Origin: G963675935 sp963675935
Lineage (GTDB): Bacteria; Planctomycetota; Planctomycetia; Pirellulales; Thermoguttaceae
Assembly: GCA_963675935.2 (NCBI GenBank)
Contig: CAXXPV010000006.1
Span: 1 to 64,000 of the forward strand
DNA length: 64,000 nucleotides
Reading direction: 5' to 3'
This document shows positions 51,296-60,302 of the stretch, in pieces (position 1 is the first letter of the stretch; each line of letters starts with the position of its first letter). The position numbers and the translations under genes are program-made. The notes beneath the pieces are model-generated. The model worked only from the letters and a program-made list of their open reading frames with translations, made no database searches and was not told the origin of the DNA.

Positions 51296-52894
51296 ATGCC
51301 AACCCTTTGGATCGACAACCGCGAACTGACGATTCCCGCCGACCGTCGCATGAACGGCATCGAGGCGGCGCGGATGCTTGGCATCGAAATCCCGCACTAC
51401 TGCTGGCACCCCGGCCTGTCGGTCGTCGGAAGCTGCCGCATGTGTCTGGTCGAAGTCGGCATGCGCCAGCCGAAAACCGGTGCGGTCGCCATGCGGCCGA
51501 AACTCGAACCGGCCTGCAATCTCACCGTCGCCGACAACATGGTGATTGTAACCAACAGTGAACGTGTCGCCCGGGCACGCGCGATGGTCGAGGAAGACCT
51601 GCTGCTGCGTCATCCGATCGATTGCCCCATCTGCGATAAAGCCGGCGAGTGCGTTTTGCAGGATTATCATTTTCAATACGGCCAGCCCGAACGCCGGGCC
51701 GACGAGCGCCCGTTTACCAGCCGGCGGCGCGACCTGGGCGACGTAACCCTTTTTGTCGATCGCTGCGTGCTTTGCAGTCGGTGCGTGCGGTTCGCCAACG
51801 AAATCAGCGGCACCCACGAGCTGATGATTACCGGCCGCGGCTCGCGCGAGGAAATCGACGTGGTGCAGGGCTTTCCGCTAAACAACAACCTTTCGGGCAA
51901 CGTCGTCGATCTCTGCCCGGTCGGGGCGCTCGGCGACAAAGACTTTTTGTACAAGCAGCGGGTTTGGTTTCTCCGAAAACACGCCGGCGTTTGCACCGGC
52001 TGCTCGACCGGATGCTCGATCTGGATCGAGGAGAACCAGGACCGCATCTACCGGATCAAGCCGCGCGAGAATATGGCGGTCAACCGTTGGTGGATCTGCA
52101 ACGCCGGGCGCTACGATTATCCGCACGTTCACGACCCGCGGCGATTGTGTAGCAGGCGCGATCCGAGTGCGCCTGCCGCGAACGAGTTGCATTCGGCGTT
52201 AAAAAACGCCGGTCGGCTGGCCGCCGTCGTATCACCGCATCTGACGGTCGAAGAGGCGTATTTATTGTGCAAGTTGATTACGAGTATTGATGCCAAAGCG
52301 ATTCTGGCGGTTGGGCCGATTCCCACGGTGGGCGACGACGAAGTGTTTCCCGGCGGCTTTGCGATTCGCGCCGAAAAATGCCCGAACCGCCGCGGCGTTG
52401 AAGCCGTCGTGGCTCATTTCGCCCGGCGAGTGACGACATTCGTGGATTTTCTGCGGGAACTCGATGGCGGTGCAATCGGCGGCGCGTGGATTTCCGGCGG
52501 ATACAAGACCGATTGGATCGACAACGCCACGGCCGCCCGCTTCGATCGGTTGAAATTGCTCATCGTTCAGGATATATTCCCTTCTCCGCTTTCCCAGCGT
52601 GCGACTTACGTGTTGCCCGGCGCGGCGTATGCCGAGCGAGACGGCTCCTATGTGAATCGAGCCGACCGGCTGCAATCGGCGTCCTGGGCGATTCGCCCGC
52701 CAGTGGGTGTGCGAACCGAGGGCAGCGTGCTTTGGGAGTTGCTCGGGCGGAAGGGGATGTACAACGCCCGGGCGGTGTTGGAGGAAGTCTCGCGCGAGAT
52801 TCCGTATTTCTCGGCGGTCGTCGGCGCCGTGCCCGCGACGGGCGTTAATTTGCGCGGGAATTTGTTGGCCGGCGACTATGTTCGCGACCAATAG
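51296..52894 (+). CDS. nuoG: NADH-quinone oxidoreductase subunit G
   Basis: The start at 51296 (MPTLWIDNRELTIPADRR) was chosen because the in-frame extension upstream is hairpin repeat. The N-terminal ferredoxin region has CWHPGLSVVGSCRMC for the [2Fe-2S] cluster, then HPIDCPICDKAGECVLQDY (His/Cys N5 site), CVLCSRCVRF (N4) and CTGCSTGCSI (extra [4Fe-4S] of the molybdopterin-like domain). 532 residues, shorter than the enterobacterial protein. The final Gln and the stop codon come from a palindromic repeat. Confidence 0.93.
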   Translation: MPTLWIDNRELTIPADRRMNGIEAARMLGIEIPHYCWHPGLSVVGSCRMCLVEVGMRQPKTGAVAMRPKLEPACNLTVADNMVIVTNSERVARARAMVEEDLLLRHPIDCPICDKAGECVLQDYHFQYGQPERRADERPFTSRRRDLGDVTLFVDRCVLCSRCVRFANEISGTHELMITGRGSREEIDVVQGFPLNNNLSGNVVDLCPVGALGDKDFLYKQRVWFLRKHAGVCTGCSTGCSIWIEENQDRIYRIKPRENMAVNRWWICNAGRYDYPHVHDPRRLCSRRDPSAPAANELHSALKNAGRLAAVVSPHLTVEEAYLLCKLITSIDAKAILAVGPIPTVGDDEVFPGGFAIRAEKCPNRRGVEAVVAHFARRVTTFVDFLRELDGGAIGGAWISGGYKTDWIDNATAARFDRLKLLIVQDIFPSPLSQRATYVLPGAAYAERDGSYVNRADRLQSASWAIRPPVGVRTEGSVLWELLGRKGMYNARAVLEEVSREIPYFSAVVGAVPATGVNLRGNLLAGDYVRDQ

Positions 52895-52968
52895 CCGGAG
52901 GCTAACAGCCTTCGGGAGGTACGCAACTTACAGAAAAAACACCGGAGGCTGTTAGCCTCCGGCTATTG
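52889..52968. repeat. Palindromic element, CAATAGCCGGAGG family
   Basis: Perfect 22-bp terminal inverted repeats starting CAATAGCCGGAGGCTAAC. The first bases supply the last codon and TAG stop of nuoG. A related copy lies at 54526-54655. Confidence 0.85.
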
Positions 52969-52976
52969 CGATAACG

Positions 52977-54503
52977 ATGGAAATTCATTCGGAAGAAACA
53001 AAGACCACTCGCCGCTTGTTTTGGCTCTTGGTCGCCGTTCACGTCATTGCGTGGACCGTAGTTCCGGCGCTGGTGCATCCGCAGGCCCCGCTCGACGCGG
53101 TGGAAATGCGCTACATCGGCCACGAGTGGCAGTGGGGTTGCCACAAACACCCGCCGCTGCCTGCCTGGATGGCCGAAGTCGGGGCCGTGGCCAGTGGCGA
53201 AAGCTTTTGGGGCGTCTATCTCGTCGCGCAGCTCTGCATGGCCGCGACGCTTTGGGCCGTGTGGCGATTGGGCGGCAAGTTGCTGCGCCCTTGGCTCGCT
53301 TTGCTCGGCGCGTGTCTGGTCGAATGTTCCTACTGGTACACCTTCGCCACGGCCGAGTTCAACAACAACATCGCCATGTTCCCCTTCTGGGCGCTGGCCA
53401 TCCTGTTTTTGTATTACGCCCTGGAGTCGGGAAAGAATCGCTGGTGGATCGCCACGGGCGCGTCGCTTGGGCTTGGGTTGCTGTGCAAATACAGCGTCGC
53501 CATGCTCGTGGCCACGATGCTGCTGTTCATGCTGCTGCACCCGACGGCGCGGAAGGCTTGGCGGCGTCCCGGTCCGTATTTGACCACGCTCGTCGCGGCG
53601 CTGGTTTTTCTTCCGCATTTTCTTTGGGTCGTGGCCAACGATTTTCCCACGCTCGGATACGCCGCCGCGCGCTCGCGCAGCGGCCCGTTTATGATCGGAC
53701 ACCTTTGGTGCCCTCTGAAGTTTGCCGGCATACAACTGTTGTTGCTGTTGCCGATGTTCTGGGCCGCGCTGCCGTTGACCGGCTGGCGTTGGCGATTGCG
53801 CCCGATCGTGCCGGAAGAGCGATTTTCACGAGATTATCTCGCGGCGATGGTTTTGGGGCCGTTCGCGCTGCATCTCGTGGCAGCCGGACTGTTCAACAAG
53901 CGGCTCCTCGACGCCTACGGTTCCCAACTGTGGATGTTCACCGGCGTGCTCTTGTTGTTTTGTTTGGCGATTCGGCCGGAGACTCGCTCGTTGCGGCGGT
54001 CGTTCCGCCGAAGCATTGCCATCGGCATTGTTTTTCTCGCGGCTGTCGCGGTCCATTGCGTGGCGACGCCCTACATTACAGGAAAGCCGTTGCGGGTTCA
54101 TTGCCCCACGGCGGCTTTGGCCTCGCAGGTGCGCGAGAAATGGACCCGGCGTTACGGCACTCCGCTGCCGATCGTCGCCGGCGACTGGTGGCTTGCGGCC
54201 AACATCGCCCTGGCCGGGCCGGATCGGCCCGTGGTTTACGGCAGCAGCGACATCAACCGGTTAGACATGGGGCCGCAGTGCAGCGGCTGGTGCAGCGACG
54301 AGGAATTGCTCGCCCACGGCGGGGTTGTGGTGTGGGACGTTTGGGGCTGCAAGGATGATCCCCACAAGGTTTTGGAGTCGCGGTTTCCCGGCGTCGAGTT
54401 TCTGAAGAAGCCGCTGACGATTCCTTGGCGAACGGGCGCGAAGATTCGGCCGCTTCGCGTGGGCGTGGCGATCGTCCCGCCGCGCGGGCGGAATGGCGAT
54501 TAA
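52977..54503 (+). CDS. GT39/ArnT-like membrane glycosyltransferase
   Basis: 508 residues with about ten hydrophobic segments. The first periplasmic loop has LDAVEMRYIGHEWQWGCHKH followed by PPLPAW, the acidic and HPPL features of dolichol/undecaprenyl-phosphate mannosyl- and arabinosyl-transferases. It would move a sugar from a polyprenyl carrier to an acceptor outside the membrane. The start lies eight bases after the palindromic element, so that element replaces the intergenic region. Confidence 0.82.
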   Translation: MEIHSEETKTTRRLFWLLVAVHVIAWTVVPALVHPQAPLDAVEMRYIGHEWQWGCHKHPPLPAWMAEVGAVASGESFWGVYLVAQLCMAATLWAVWRLGGKLLRPWLALLGACLVECSYWYTFATAEFNNNIAMFPFWALAILFLYYALESGKNRWWIATGASLGLGLLCKYSVAMLVATMLLFMLLHPTARKAWRRPGPYLTTLVAALVFLPHFLWVVANDFPTLGYAAARSRSGPFMIGHLWCPLKFAGIQLLLLLPMFWAALPLTGWRWRLRPIVPEERFSRDYLAAMVLGPFALHLVAAGLFNKRLLDAYGSQLWMFTGVLLLFCLAIRPETRSLRRSFRRSIAIGIVFLAAVAVHCVATPYITGKPLRVHCPTAALASQVREKWTRRYGTPLPIVAGDWWLAANIALAGPDRPVVYGSSDINRLDMGPQCSGWCSDEELLAHGGVVVWDVWGCKDDPHKVLESRFPGVEFLKKPLTIPWRTGAKIRPLRVGVAIVPPRGRNGD

Positions 54504-54525
54504 ATCGCTGGTCAAGGACAGAAAA

Positions 54526-54655
54526 AATAGCCGGAGGCTAACAGCCTCCGGAGGATCGGCGGCAAATGTCGTTTATTGACTGTCAGAAAATAAATGTCGG
54601 TATCAATGGTGCTGGAAAGCACATTCCGCGGGCCGTTGGCCCCCGGCTATTGCAA
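54526..54655. repeat. Degenerate palindromic element, AATAGCCGGAGG family
   Basis: Left end AATAGCCGGAGGCTAACAGC; right end reads ...CCCCCGGCTATTGC. Related to 52889-52968 but decayed. Confidence 0.6.
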
Positions 54656-54723
54656 ATTATCAAGCTGAGAGTCAATAAACGGGGCTTCCCCCCCGCTTGC
54701 TACATTCGCGGCAGTAGGCGACA

Positions 54724-57273
54724 ATGTCGCTCATGCCGGATGCCGCTCCTCAGAACAATCCGTCGACATCGCGCCGCCAACCGTTGGTAGTCCTATTGGC
54801 TGCCGTCACGGCGGGCATCCTGGCCGACCGCTTCCATCCCCTGCCGCTTCCGGCGTGGTGGACGGCTGTCGCTGTCGGGCTTGGCCTTTGGGTGGCCTTG
54901 CAACTGTTGGAATGGCGATTCTTCGGCAGCGCGGCGTGGGCGGCCGTTTTGGGCAACTTCCTGGTGCTTGCGGCCATCACCGCTACGGCCGGCGCGTGGC
55001 ACCATTGCCGGTGGAATCTGATGGCCGATGACGACCTTGGCCGCTACGCCCTCGGCGAATCACAGCCAATCTGCGTCGAGGCCGTCGCCGTGGAATCGCC
55101 GCGCCGGCTGCCTCCCGCGGCTGACGACCCGATGCGAACGATGCCGCGGAGCGAAAGTTCGCGGCTCACCGTCGATTTGGTCTCGCTGCGCAACGGCGTT
55201 GCATGGCAGCCGGTTTCCGGCCGGGCAACGCTGCTGGTCGCCGGTTCGCCGCCCCCGATCGCGCCGGGCGATCGGCTGCGCTGCTTTGGCCGACTCTCGG
55301 CGCCCGAAGGTCCGCAAAACCCCGGCGGCCGCGATTACGCCGCGTTTCTGCGCGCCGATCGAGTGTATGGTCAGTTGAAAGCCGAAGTACGCGAGTGCAT
55401 CTCGGTCGTTCAATCCGGCTCGGCGTGGAATCCATCGCGGCTGCTCGAAAGGGCCCGCTCGCATTGCAACGAACAGCTCGAATGCTACTTGAACCCGCGC
55501 CGGGCGGAACTCGCGGCGGCCGTGCTGCTGGGTCTGCGTGAGGAACTCGACGCCGGCCGGAACGAGGCTTTTCTCACCACCGGCACGATCCACATCCTTT
55601 CGATCTCCGGCCTGCACGTCGGCATCCTGGCCGGGGCGTTGTTTTGGGGGCTGGGGCAACTGCCGATTTCGCGCGGCTGGGCCGCGGCGGCCGTCGTTGC
55701 CATCACGCTGTTCTACGCCATGATGGTCGACGTGGGGCCGCCGGTGGTTCGGGCGACGGTGCTGGTGTTGGTCGGCTGCTGGGGCGTGTGGCTGGGCCGC
55801 CGCCCGCTTGGGTTCAATTCGCTGGCCGCGGCCGCGCTGGTCGTGCTGGCGCTGAATCCGACGCATCTGTTCCACGTCGGCGCCCAACTGTCGTTTCTGT
55901 GCGTCGCGGGACTTGTTTGGCTCGCCACGCGGCGGCCGCATGCCAACGGCGAAATAGAGGCGGTGGCGAGAACCTTGAAGCGGCTGGAGATGCAAAATCT
56001 GAATTGGCTATCGCGAAGGATGCACGGTTTGAGACGCAGTGTGATCGGGCTGTTTCTGGCCGGCGTATTCCTTTGGTTTCTTACCACGCCGCTGGTGCTT
56101 GCCCGGTTCCACATTCTCTCGCCCGCGGCGTTGGTGTTGAACATCCTGCTGTGGATTCCGATGACCGTGAGCCTGGTGAGCGGTTTTGGCGTGATGCTCT
56201 TCGGCGTGGTCTGTCCGCCGCTTGGCGTTGCCTGCGGATGGCTGTGCGACCTAAACTTCGCCTTGCTCGAAGAGGGCGTGGAAACGGCCCATCGGATGCC
56301 ATATAGCCATTTTTGGCTTCCTGGTCCTGCCGATTGGTGGCTCTGGGGATTTTATGGAGCGATAGGCCTCGCGGCGGCATTTCCTCGGCTTCTTCCGCCT
56401 CGACGTTGGTGTCTGGGGCTTCTGGCCGCGTGGATCGCCGTCGGTTTCGCCGCGGCCGGATTGCGGCACGATCGCGGGCGGCTCGATTGCACGTTCCTGA
56501 GCGTGGGGCACGGCGCCGCGGTGTTTATCGAGTTTCCGTCGGGCCGAACGATGCTCTACGACGCCGGGAAGATGGGCGCGCCGGCCGCCGGGGCTCGCAC
56601 GATCTCCGAATTCCTTTGGGATCGCGGTCTTTTCCGGCTCGACGCCGTTGTCCTCTCGCACGCCGACACGGACCACTACAATGCACTGCCGGGCTTGCTC
56701 GAAAAGTTTTCGGTGGGCGCGATCTACGTTTCGCCCAACATGTTCGAGAACGACAGCCGCATGGTCGCGGCGCTGCGCCGCGCGATCGACCAGCATGGCG
56801 TGCCGCTCCGCGAGGTGCGGGCCGGCGACCGGCTCGACGTGGGCGGCGATTGTTCAGTCGAAATGCTGCATCCGCCGCGTCACGGCACGTTGAGCCTCGA
56901 CAACTCGGACAACGTCAATAGCCTGGTGCTATCGGTCGAACATGGCGGCCGGCGCATCCTGCTGCCCGGCGACTTGGAATCGCCGGGCCTGGACGACGTG
57001 CTGGCCGAGGAGCCGCGTCGTTGCGAGGTGTTGTTGGCGCCGCATCATGGCAGCCGGAAGAGCAACTCGCCGGCCTTGGCGGCGTGGTGCCGGCCACGGT
57101 TCGTGGTTTTGAGCGGCGACGGGCGATGGAGCAGCGTGCCCGAGGTCGAGGCGACCTACCGGGCGGTCGGCGGCCAAACGCTGCATACGTGTCGGAGCGG
57201 GGCGATTCGCATTTGCGTCGACGCCCGGCGGATCGAGGTCTTGGAGTATGTCACACCCGGAAAATATCCTTGA
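54724..57273 (+). CDS. comEC: ComEC/Rec2-family DNA uptake protein
   Basis: 849 residues in the standard three parts: an N-terminal DUF4131-like region with membrane helices, the Competence domain (GTIHILSISGLHVGILAGAL near residue 285) and a C-terminal metallo-beta-lactamase domain (SVGHGAAVFIEFPSGRTMLY, VLSHADTDHYNALPGLL, LLAPHHGSRKSNSPAL). The HxDxDH motif is intact, so nuclease activity is plausible. The protein forms the inner-membrane channel for DNA in natural transformation. It stands between GT39 genes. Confidence 0.93.
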   Translation: MSLMPDAAPQNNPSTSRRQPLVVLLAAVTAGILADRFHPLPLPAWWTAVAVGLGLWVALQLLEWRFFGSAAWAAVLGNFLVLAAITATAGAWHHCRWNLMADDDLGRYALGESQPICVEAVAVESPRRLPPAADDPMRTMPRSESSRLTVDLVSLRNGVAWQPVSGRATLLVAGSPPPIAPGDRLRCFGRLSAPEGPQNPGGRDYAAFLRADRVYGQLKAEVRECISVVQSGSAWNPSRLLERARSHCNEQLECYLNPRRAELAAAVLLGLREELDAGRNEAFLTTGTIHILSISGLHVGILAGALFWGLGQLPISRGWAAAAVVAITLFYAMMVDVGPPVVRATVLVLVGCWGVWLGRRPLGFNSLAAAALVVLALNPTHLFHVGAQLSFLCVAGLVWLATRRPHANGEIEAVARTLKRLEMQNLNWLSRRMHGLRRSVIGLFLAGVFLWFLTTPLVLARFHILSPAALVLNILLWIPMTVSLVSGFGVMLFGVVCPPLGVACGWLCDLNFALLEEGVETAHRMPYSHFWLPGPADWWLWGFYGAIGLAAAFPRLLPPRRWCLGLLAAWIAVGFAAAGLRHDRGRLDCTFLSVGHGAAVFIEFPSGRTMLYDAGKMGAPAAGARTISEFLWDRGLFRLDAVVLSHADTDHYNALPGLLEKFSVGAIYVSPNMFENDSRMVAALRRAIDQHGVPLREVRAGDRLDVGGDCSVEMLHPPRHGTLSLDNSDNVNSLVLSVEHGGRRILLPGDLESPGLDDVLAEEPRRCEVLLAPHHGSRKSNSPALAAWCRPRFVVLSGDGRWSSVPEVEATYRAVGGQTLHTCRSGAIRICVDARRIEVLEYVTPGKYP

Positions 57274-57294
57274 CGTTTATGGAGAATCGTTTTC

Positions 57295-57663
57295 ATGCCG
57301 CTCCGCTTCGTTCTTATAGCCGCCGGACTTTTCATCGCTTGTTTGGCCGTGGCGATTGTCGCATGGATGGTCGGGTCCGAGTTTTACATTCTTGCGCCTT
57401 CCTATCGACATATGATTCATCGTCCTCCAACTCACCCGATAGCCGTCGTCCTGTTATTCGTTTTTATCGCAGCCCTGTATTTGTATTCCGAACACTACGC
57501 CTTGGTTTTCTTCTCTTGTGTCTTGGGCGGCCTCGCCCTTGGCAGCCTTGTCGGCTTTGCCGTGTTTTCGTGGACTCCGACCTGGGCGCAATGGGCGCTT
57601 ACCGCCGTGATGAGCGTCGAAACCGTCTACTGTTGGAACAACCGATGTTATTTTGACTATTGA
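57295..57663 (+). CDS. Small membrane protein (122 aa)
   Basis: MPLRFVLIAAGLFIACLAVA starts a set of four hydrophobic segments (the last around WALTAVMSVETVYCW). No family is recognised. It lies 21 bases after comEC in the same orientation and 61 bases before a GT39 gene. Confidence 0.65.
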   Translation: MPLRFVLIAAGLFIACLAVAIVAWMVGSEFYILAPSYRHMIHRPPTHPIAVVLLFVFIAALYLYSEHYALVFFSCVLGGLALGSLVGFAVFSWTPTWAQWALTAVMSVETVYCWNNRCYFDY

Positions 57664-57724
57664 GTGATGATGGTGGGACTGCGCTAAAGCTTGTCCCACC
57701 CTACCCTATGAAAATGGAGCGACG

Positions 57725-59419
57725 ATGACAACCGACAAAGAACCGTCCTGGCAGCCGCTGGCGTTGTTGGCTATTGTCATTGGCGCGGTAATGTTCGTGT
57801 TTCCGCTGTGCATTCCCATGCCGCTGCTCGATCCCGACGAAGGATTGCATGCCTCGATCGCGCAGGAAATGATGGAACGCGGCAATTGGATCACCCCCAG
57901 CTTTCTCGGCGAGCCCTTTTTCGACAAGCCGATCCTCTACTTCTGGGCGCAAATCGTCTCGCTGCGTTTGTTTGGCGAAAGCGAAGCGGCGGTCCGGTTG
58001 CCGGGCCTGATGTTCGGCCTGCTCGGCGCCGTGACGACCGGCCTGTTGGCCTGGCGGCTGTTCGGCCGCACCGTCGGGCTGATCGCCGGCGTGCTTTACT
58101 CGACCACGATTCTGCCCACGGCGTTGGCCCAGGCCGCCGCGCACGACGTGGCGCTGATCCCCTGGGTCAATCTGGCGATTCTGCTGCTGTTGGAGTCGGA
58201 ACGAATTGGCAATCGTCTCCGACCGGCATTGTGTATCGTCGGCACGGGGCTGTTCGTGGGCCTGTCGATCCTGACCAAGGGACTTTTGGGCGTGGCCGTC
58301 GTCGGATTGGCTTACGGCGGATATTGTTTGATCCGCATTTTCGTGCACCGGGGCGACAGCTTCGTTGGGGGAAATGTTTTCGCTTGTTTATTGCGTTTGT
58401 CGATTCGCGGCACGGTCGTTTTGGGCGTGGCCGTCCTGATCGCGGCGCCGTGGTATCTGGCCGTCGACGCCCAACACCCCGGCTTCCTCCGCTACTATTT
58501 CATCGAGCGCCACGTTTTGGGTTTCGCCACCAACACCCAACTGCACAGCAATCAACAATGGTGGTACTATTTGCCGATTCTGCTGGGCGGCGGCCTGCCT
58601 TGGATCGGCTATTTGGGCGCGGCTCGAAACAAGGCGCAACAGGTTTGTCGCGACAGCGGCGTTTCCACCTTTCCGCTTCTCTGGTTCTGGCTGATTGGTT
58701 GGACCGTGTTCCTGACGCTGGCCCGGTCGAAACTGGCGACCTATCTCTGGCCGGCATTTCCGCCGCTGGCGATTTTGGCGGCCGTGGCGTGGACCCGCAT
58801 GATCGTCGGTTCGTTGAGCGACAATGCCCGGCGGTCGTTCGGGCGGACGTTCGTCGGATCGTCGCTGGGCGGGCCGATCATTCTGCCGGCCGTCGCGCTG
58901 ATTGTCGAGCGGAGCTACGCCGCTGATTTTTCATGGCTGGTTTGGGCGGGCGTCGCGGTGGTGGCCCTGGCCTCGCCATTGCCGATCGTACCCTGGCGCG
59001 CCGGTCGTCGAACGGCGAGTTTGGCGGCGGCCGTGCTTTCCGTTGCCGCGCAATTCGTCGTGGCCATGGCGCTGGTGATGCCGTCGGTGGGCGGCCAACT
59101 TTCTGCGTGCGATCTGGCCGACCATTTCAATCGCCAGCAAAAAATCCCGTCCCGGGTGTTGGTGGCCGAAGAGCGGATCGGTTCGCTGGTGTTTTACCTC
59201 GACCCACGCCTTCGCGCGGGTCTTAGGGAGGGGCAATTCGAGGCGATCAACGCGAAATCGGAGATGCAACCGCGGCCGGGCGACACGATCGTCGTGCCGG
59301 AGCGGAGAGTCCGAAAGGCCGGCAAGTATCTCGACTTGGACGGCGCTGCTTACGAGCAGGTCGGCCGCTATCGGCTCTATCGCGACGTGAAGCGGAAGCC
59401 GCGGGATGCTGGGGAATAA
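57725..59419 (+). CDS. GT39/ArnT-family membrane glycosyltransferase
   Basis: 564 residues, multi-spanning. LLDPDEGLHASIAQEMMERG followed by NWITP and FFDKPILYFWAQ is the canonical first-loop signature of ArnT/PMT-type transferases (catalytic acidic pair plus DKPPLYFW). The C-terminus is a soluble periplasmic region (VLVAEERIGSLVFYLDPRLR). Probably transfers a sugar from undecaprenyl phosphate to lipid A or another glycolipid. Likely cooperates with the PAP2 and GT39 genes that follow. Confidence 0.9.
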   Translation: MTTDKEPSWQPLALLAIVIGAVMFVFPLCIPMPLLDPDEGLHASIAQEMMERGNWITPSFLGEPFFDKPILYFWAQIVSLRLFGESEAAVRLPGLMFGLLGAVTTGLLAWRLFGRTVGLIAGVLYSTTILPTALAQAAAHDVALIPWVNLAILLLLESERIGNRLRPALCIVGTGLFVGLSILTKGLLGVAVVGLAYGGYCLIRIFVHRGDSFVGGNVFACLLRLSIRGTVVLGVAVLIAAPWYLAVDAQHPGFLRYYFIERHVLGFATNTQLHSNQQWWYYLPILLGGGLPWIGYLGAARNKAQQVCRDSGVSTFPLLWFWLIGWTVFLTLARSKLATYLWPAFPPLAILAAVAWTRMIVGSLSDNARRSFGRTFVGSSLGGPIILPAVALIVERSYAADFSWLVWAGVAVVALASPLPIVPWRAGRRTASLAAAVLSVAAQFVVAMALVMPSVGGQLSACDLADHFNRQQKIPSRVLVAEERIGSLVFYLDPRLRAGLREGQFEAINAKSEMQPRPGDTIVVPERRVRKAGKYLDLDGAAYEQVGRYRLYRDVKRKPRDAGE

Positions 59420-59479
59420 GGTTTTGGGTTTTGGGGCTTGGGTCTTGGCACGAAGACCAAAGCCCTAAGACCCAAAGAC
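59420..59479. repeat. Palindromic element, GGTCTTGG family
   Basis: Inverted halves GGGGCTTGGGTCTTGGC and CCAAAGCCCTAAGACCC. Its core also occurs inside the nested element at 62171-62314. It separates two convergent genes and may act as a bidirectional terminator. Confidence 0.65.
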
Positions 59480-60170
59480 CTAATTCCCTCTTCCCCACCG
59501 CGATTCCAAACGATCGAGCCACCCCGGCAGCAAGCCGATTTTCAGAAAGAACAGCGATACCAAACAGCCGGTAGCCGCGCCGACCAAAACATCGCTGGGA
59601 AAGTGCGCCCCCGAGATGATCCGCTGGCTGCCGACCAACACGGCGATCGTGGCGAACAAATAGCGCCCCTGGGGATACAGCCAAATCAAGGCGGCGGCAA
59701 ATCCAAAGGCCAGGGCCGTGTGGGCCGAAGGAAAACTCTGCATGGCGTTTTCATATTTCATCAATGGCAACCAGTGTTCCGAGTCGAAGGTTTTCCAGAC
59801 CGAGCCGTGGAAGGTGAGCGGGATGTCGCAGGGCCGCACGCGGCTGATAAGCAATTTAAAAAGATTGGCTGCGCCGCCGCAGGCCAGGGCGCACAGCAGC
59901 AGCCGCGGGATGGCCCAGCGCCGGGCGCGATCGATCTGATGGATGGAAATCAGCACCACGGCCAGCCCCAAGCCGTGCCCGAACACCTCGAACATGTCGA
60001 TATCGCTCACATAGGCGTGGAGACCGGGCAAATTGCCGGCCCAAAACCGCCAATGCCAGTTTCTCAGCCACATGGCGACCGGCACATCGACGCTTAACGC
60101 GGCGGCAGCGGCCACGGCCAAAACCAGCGGCAAGAGAAACCACAGGTATTTACGTTGGGTATTCGGCATT
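59480..60170 (-). CDS. PAP2-family membrane phosphatase
   Basis: MPNTQRKYLWFLLPLVLAVA opens a multi-helix protein. The phosphatase motifs KLLISRVRP, FPSAHTALA and SQRIISGAHFPSDV are present (KxxxxxxRP, PSGH-like with Ala, SRx5HxxxD-like with Gln). PSAH in place of PSGH occurs in lipid phosphatases. It probably dephosphorylates undecaprenyl or lipid A phosphate in the periplasm, which fits the flanking GT39 genes. A start at 60226 would add 19 residues without support. Confidence 0.82.
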
Positions 60171-60302
60171 ACTTCGCAAGTGGTGTTGGATTTCAGCGGC
60201 GAATATCTTATGGTGTGTTTGCCCACTCTCCGTGCGGGCGAGAGGGCCGGCGTCTATCCCCGGATTTGCTCATAATCGTTCCGCCCAATCATATCAAGCC
60301 TA

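Noticed and set aside
53021..54358. 445-codon plus-strand frame in the GT39 gene
   Set aside because: Alternate frame of a well-supported glycosyltransferase; composition is Arg/Gly/Ala-rich and unstructured.
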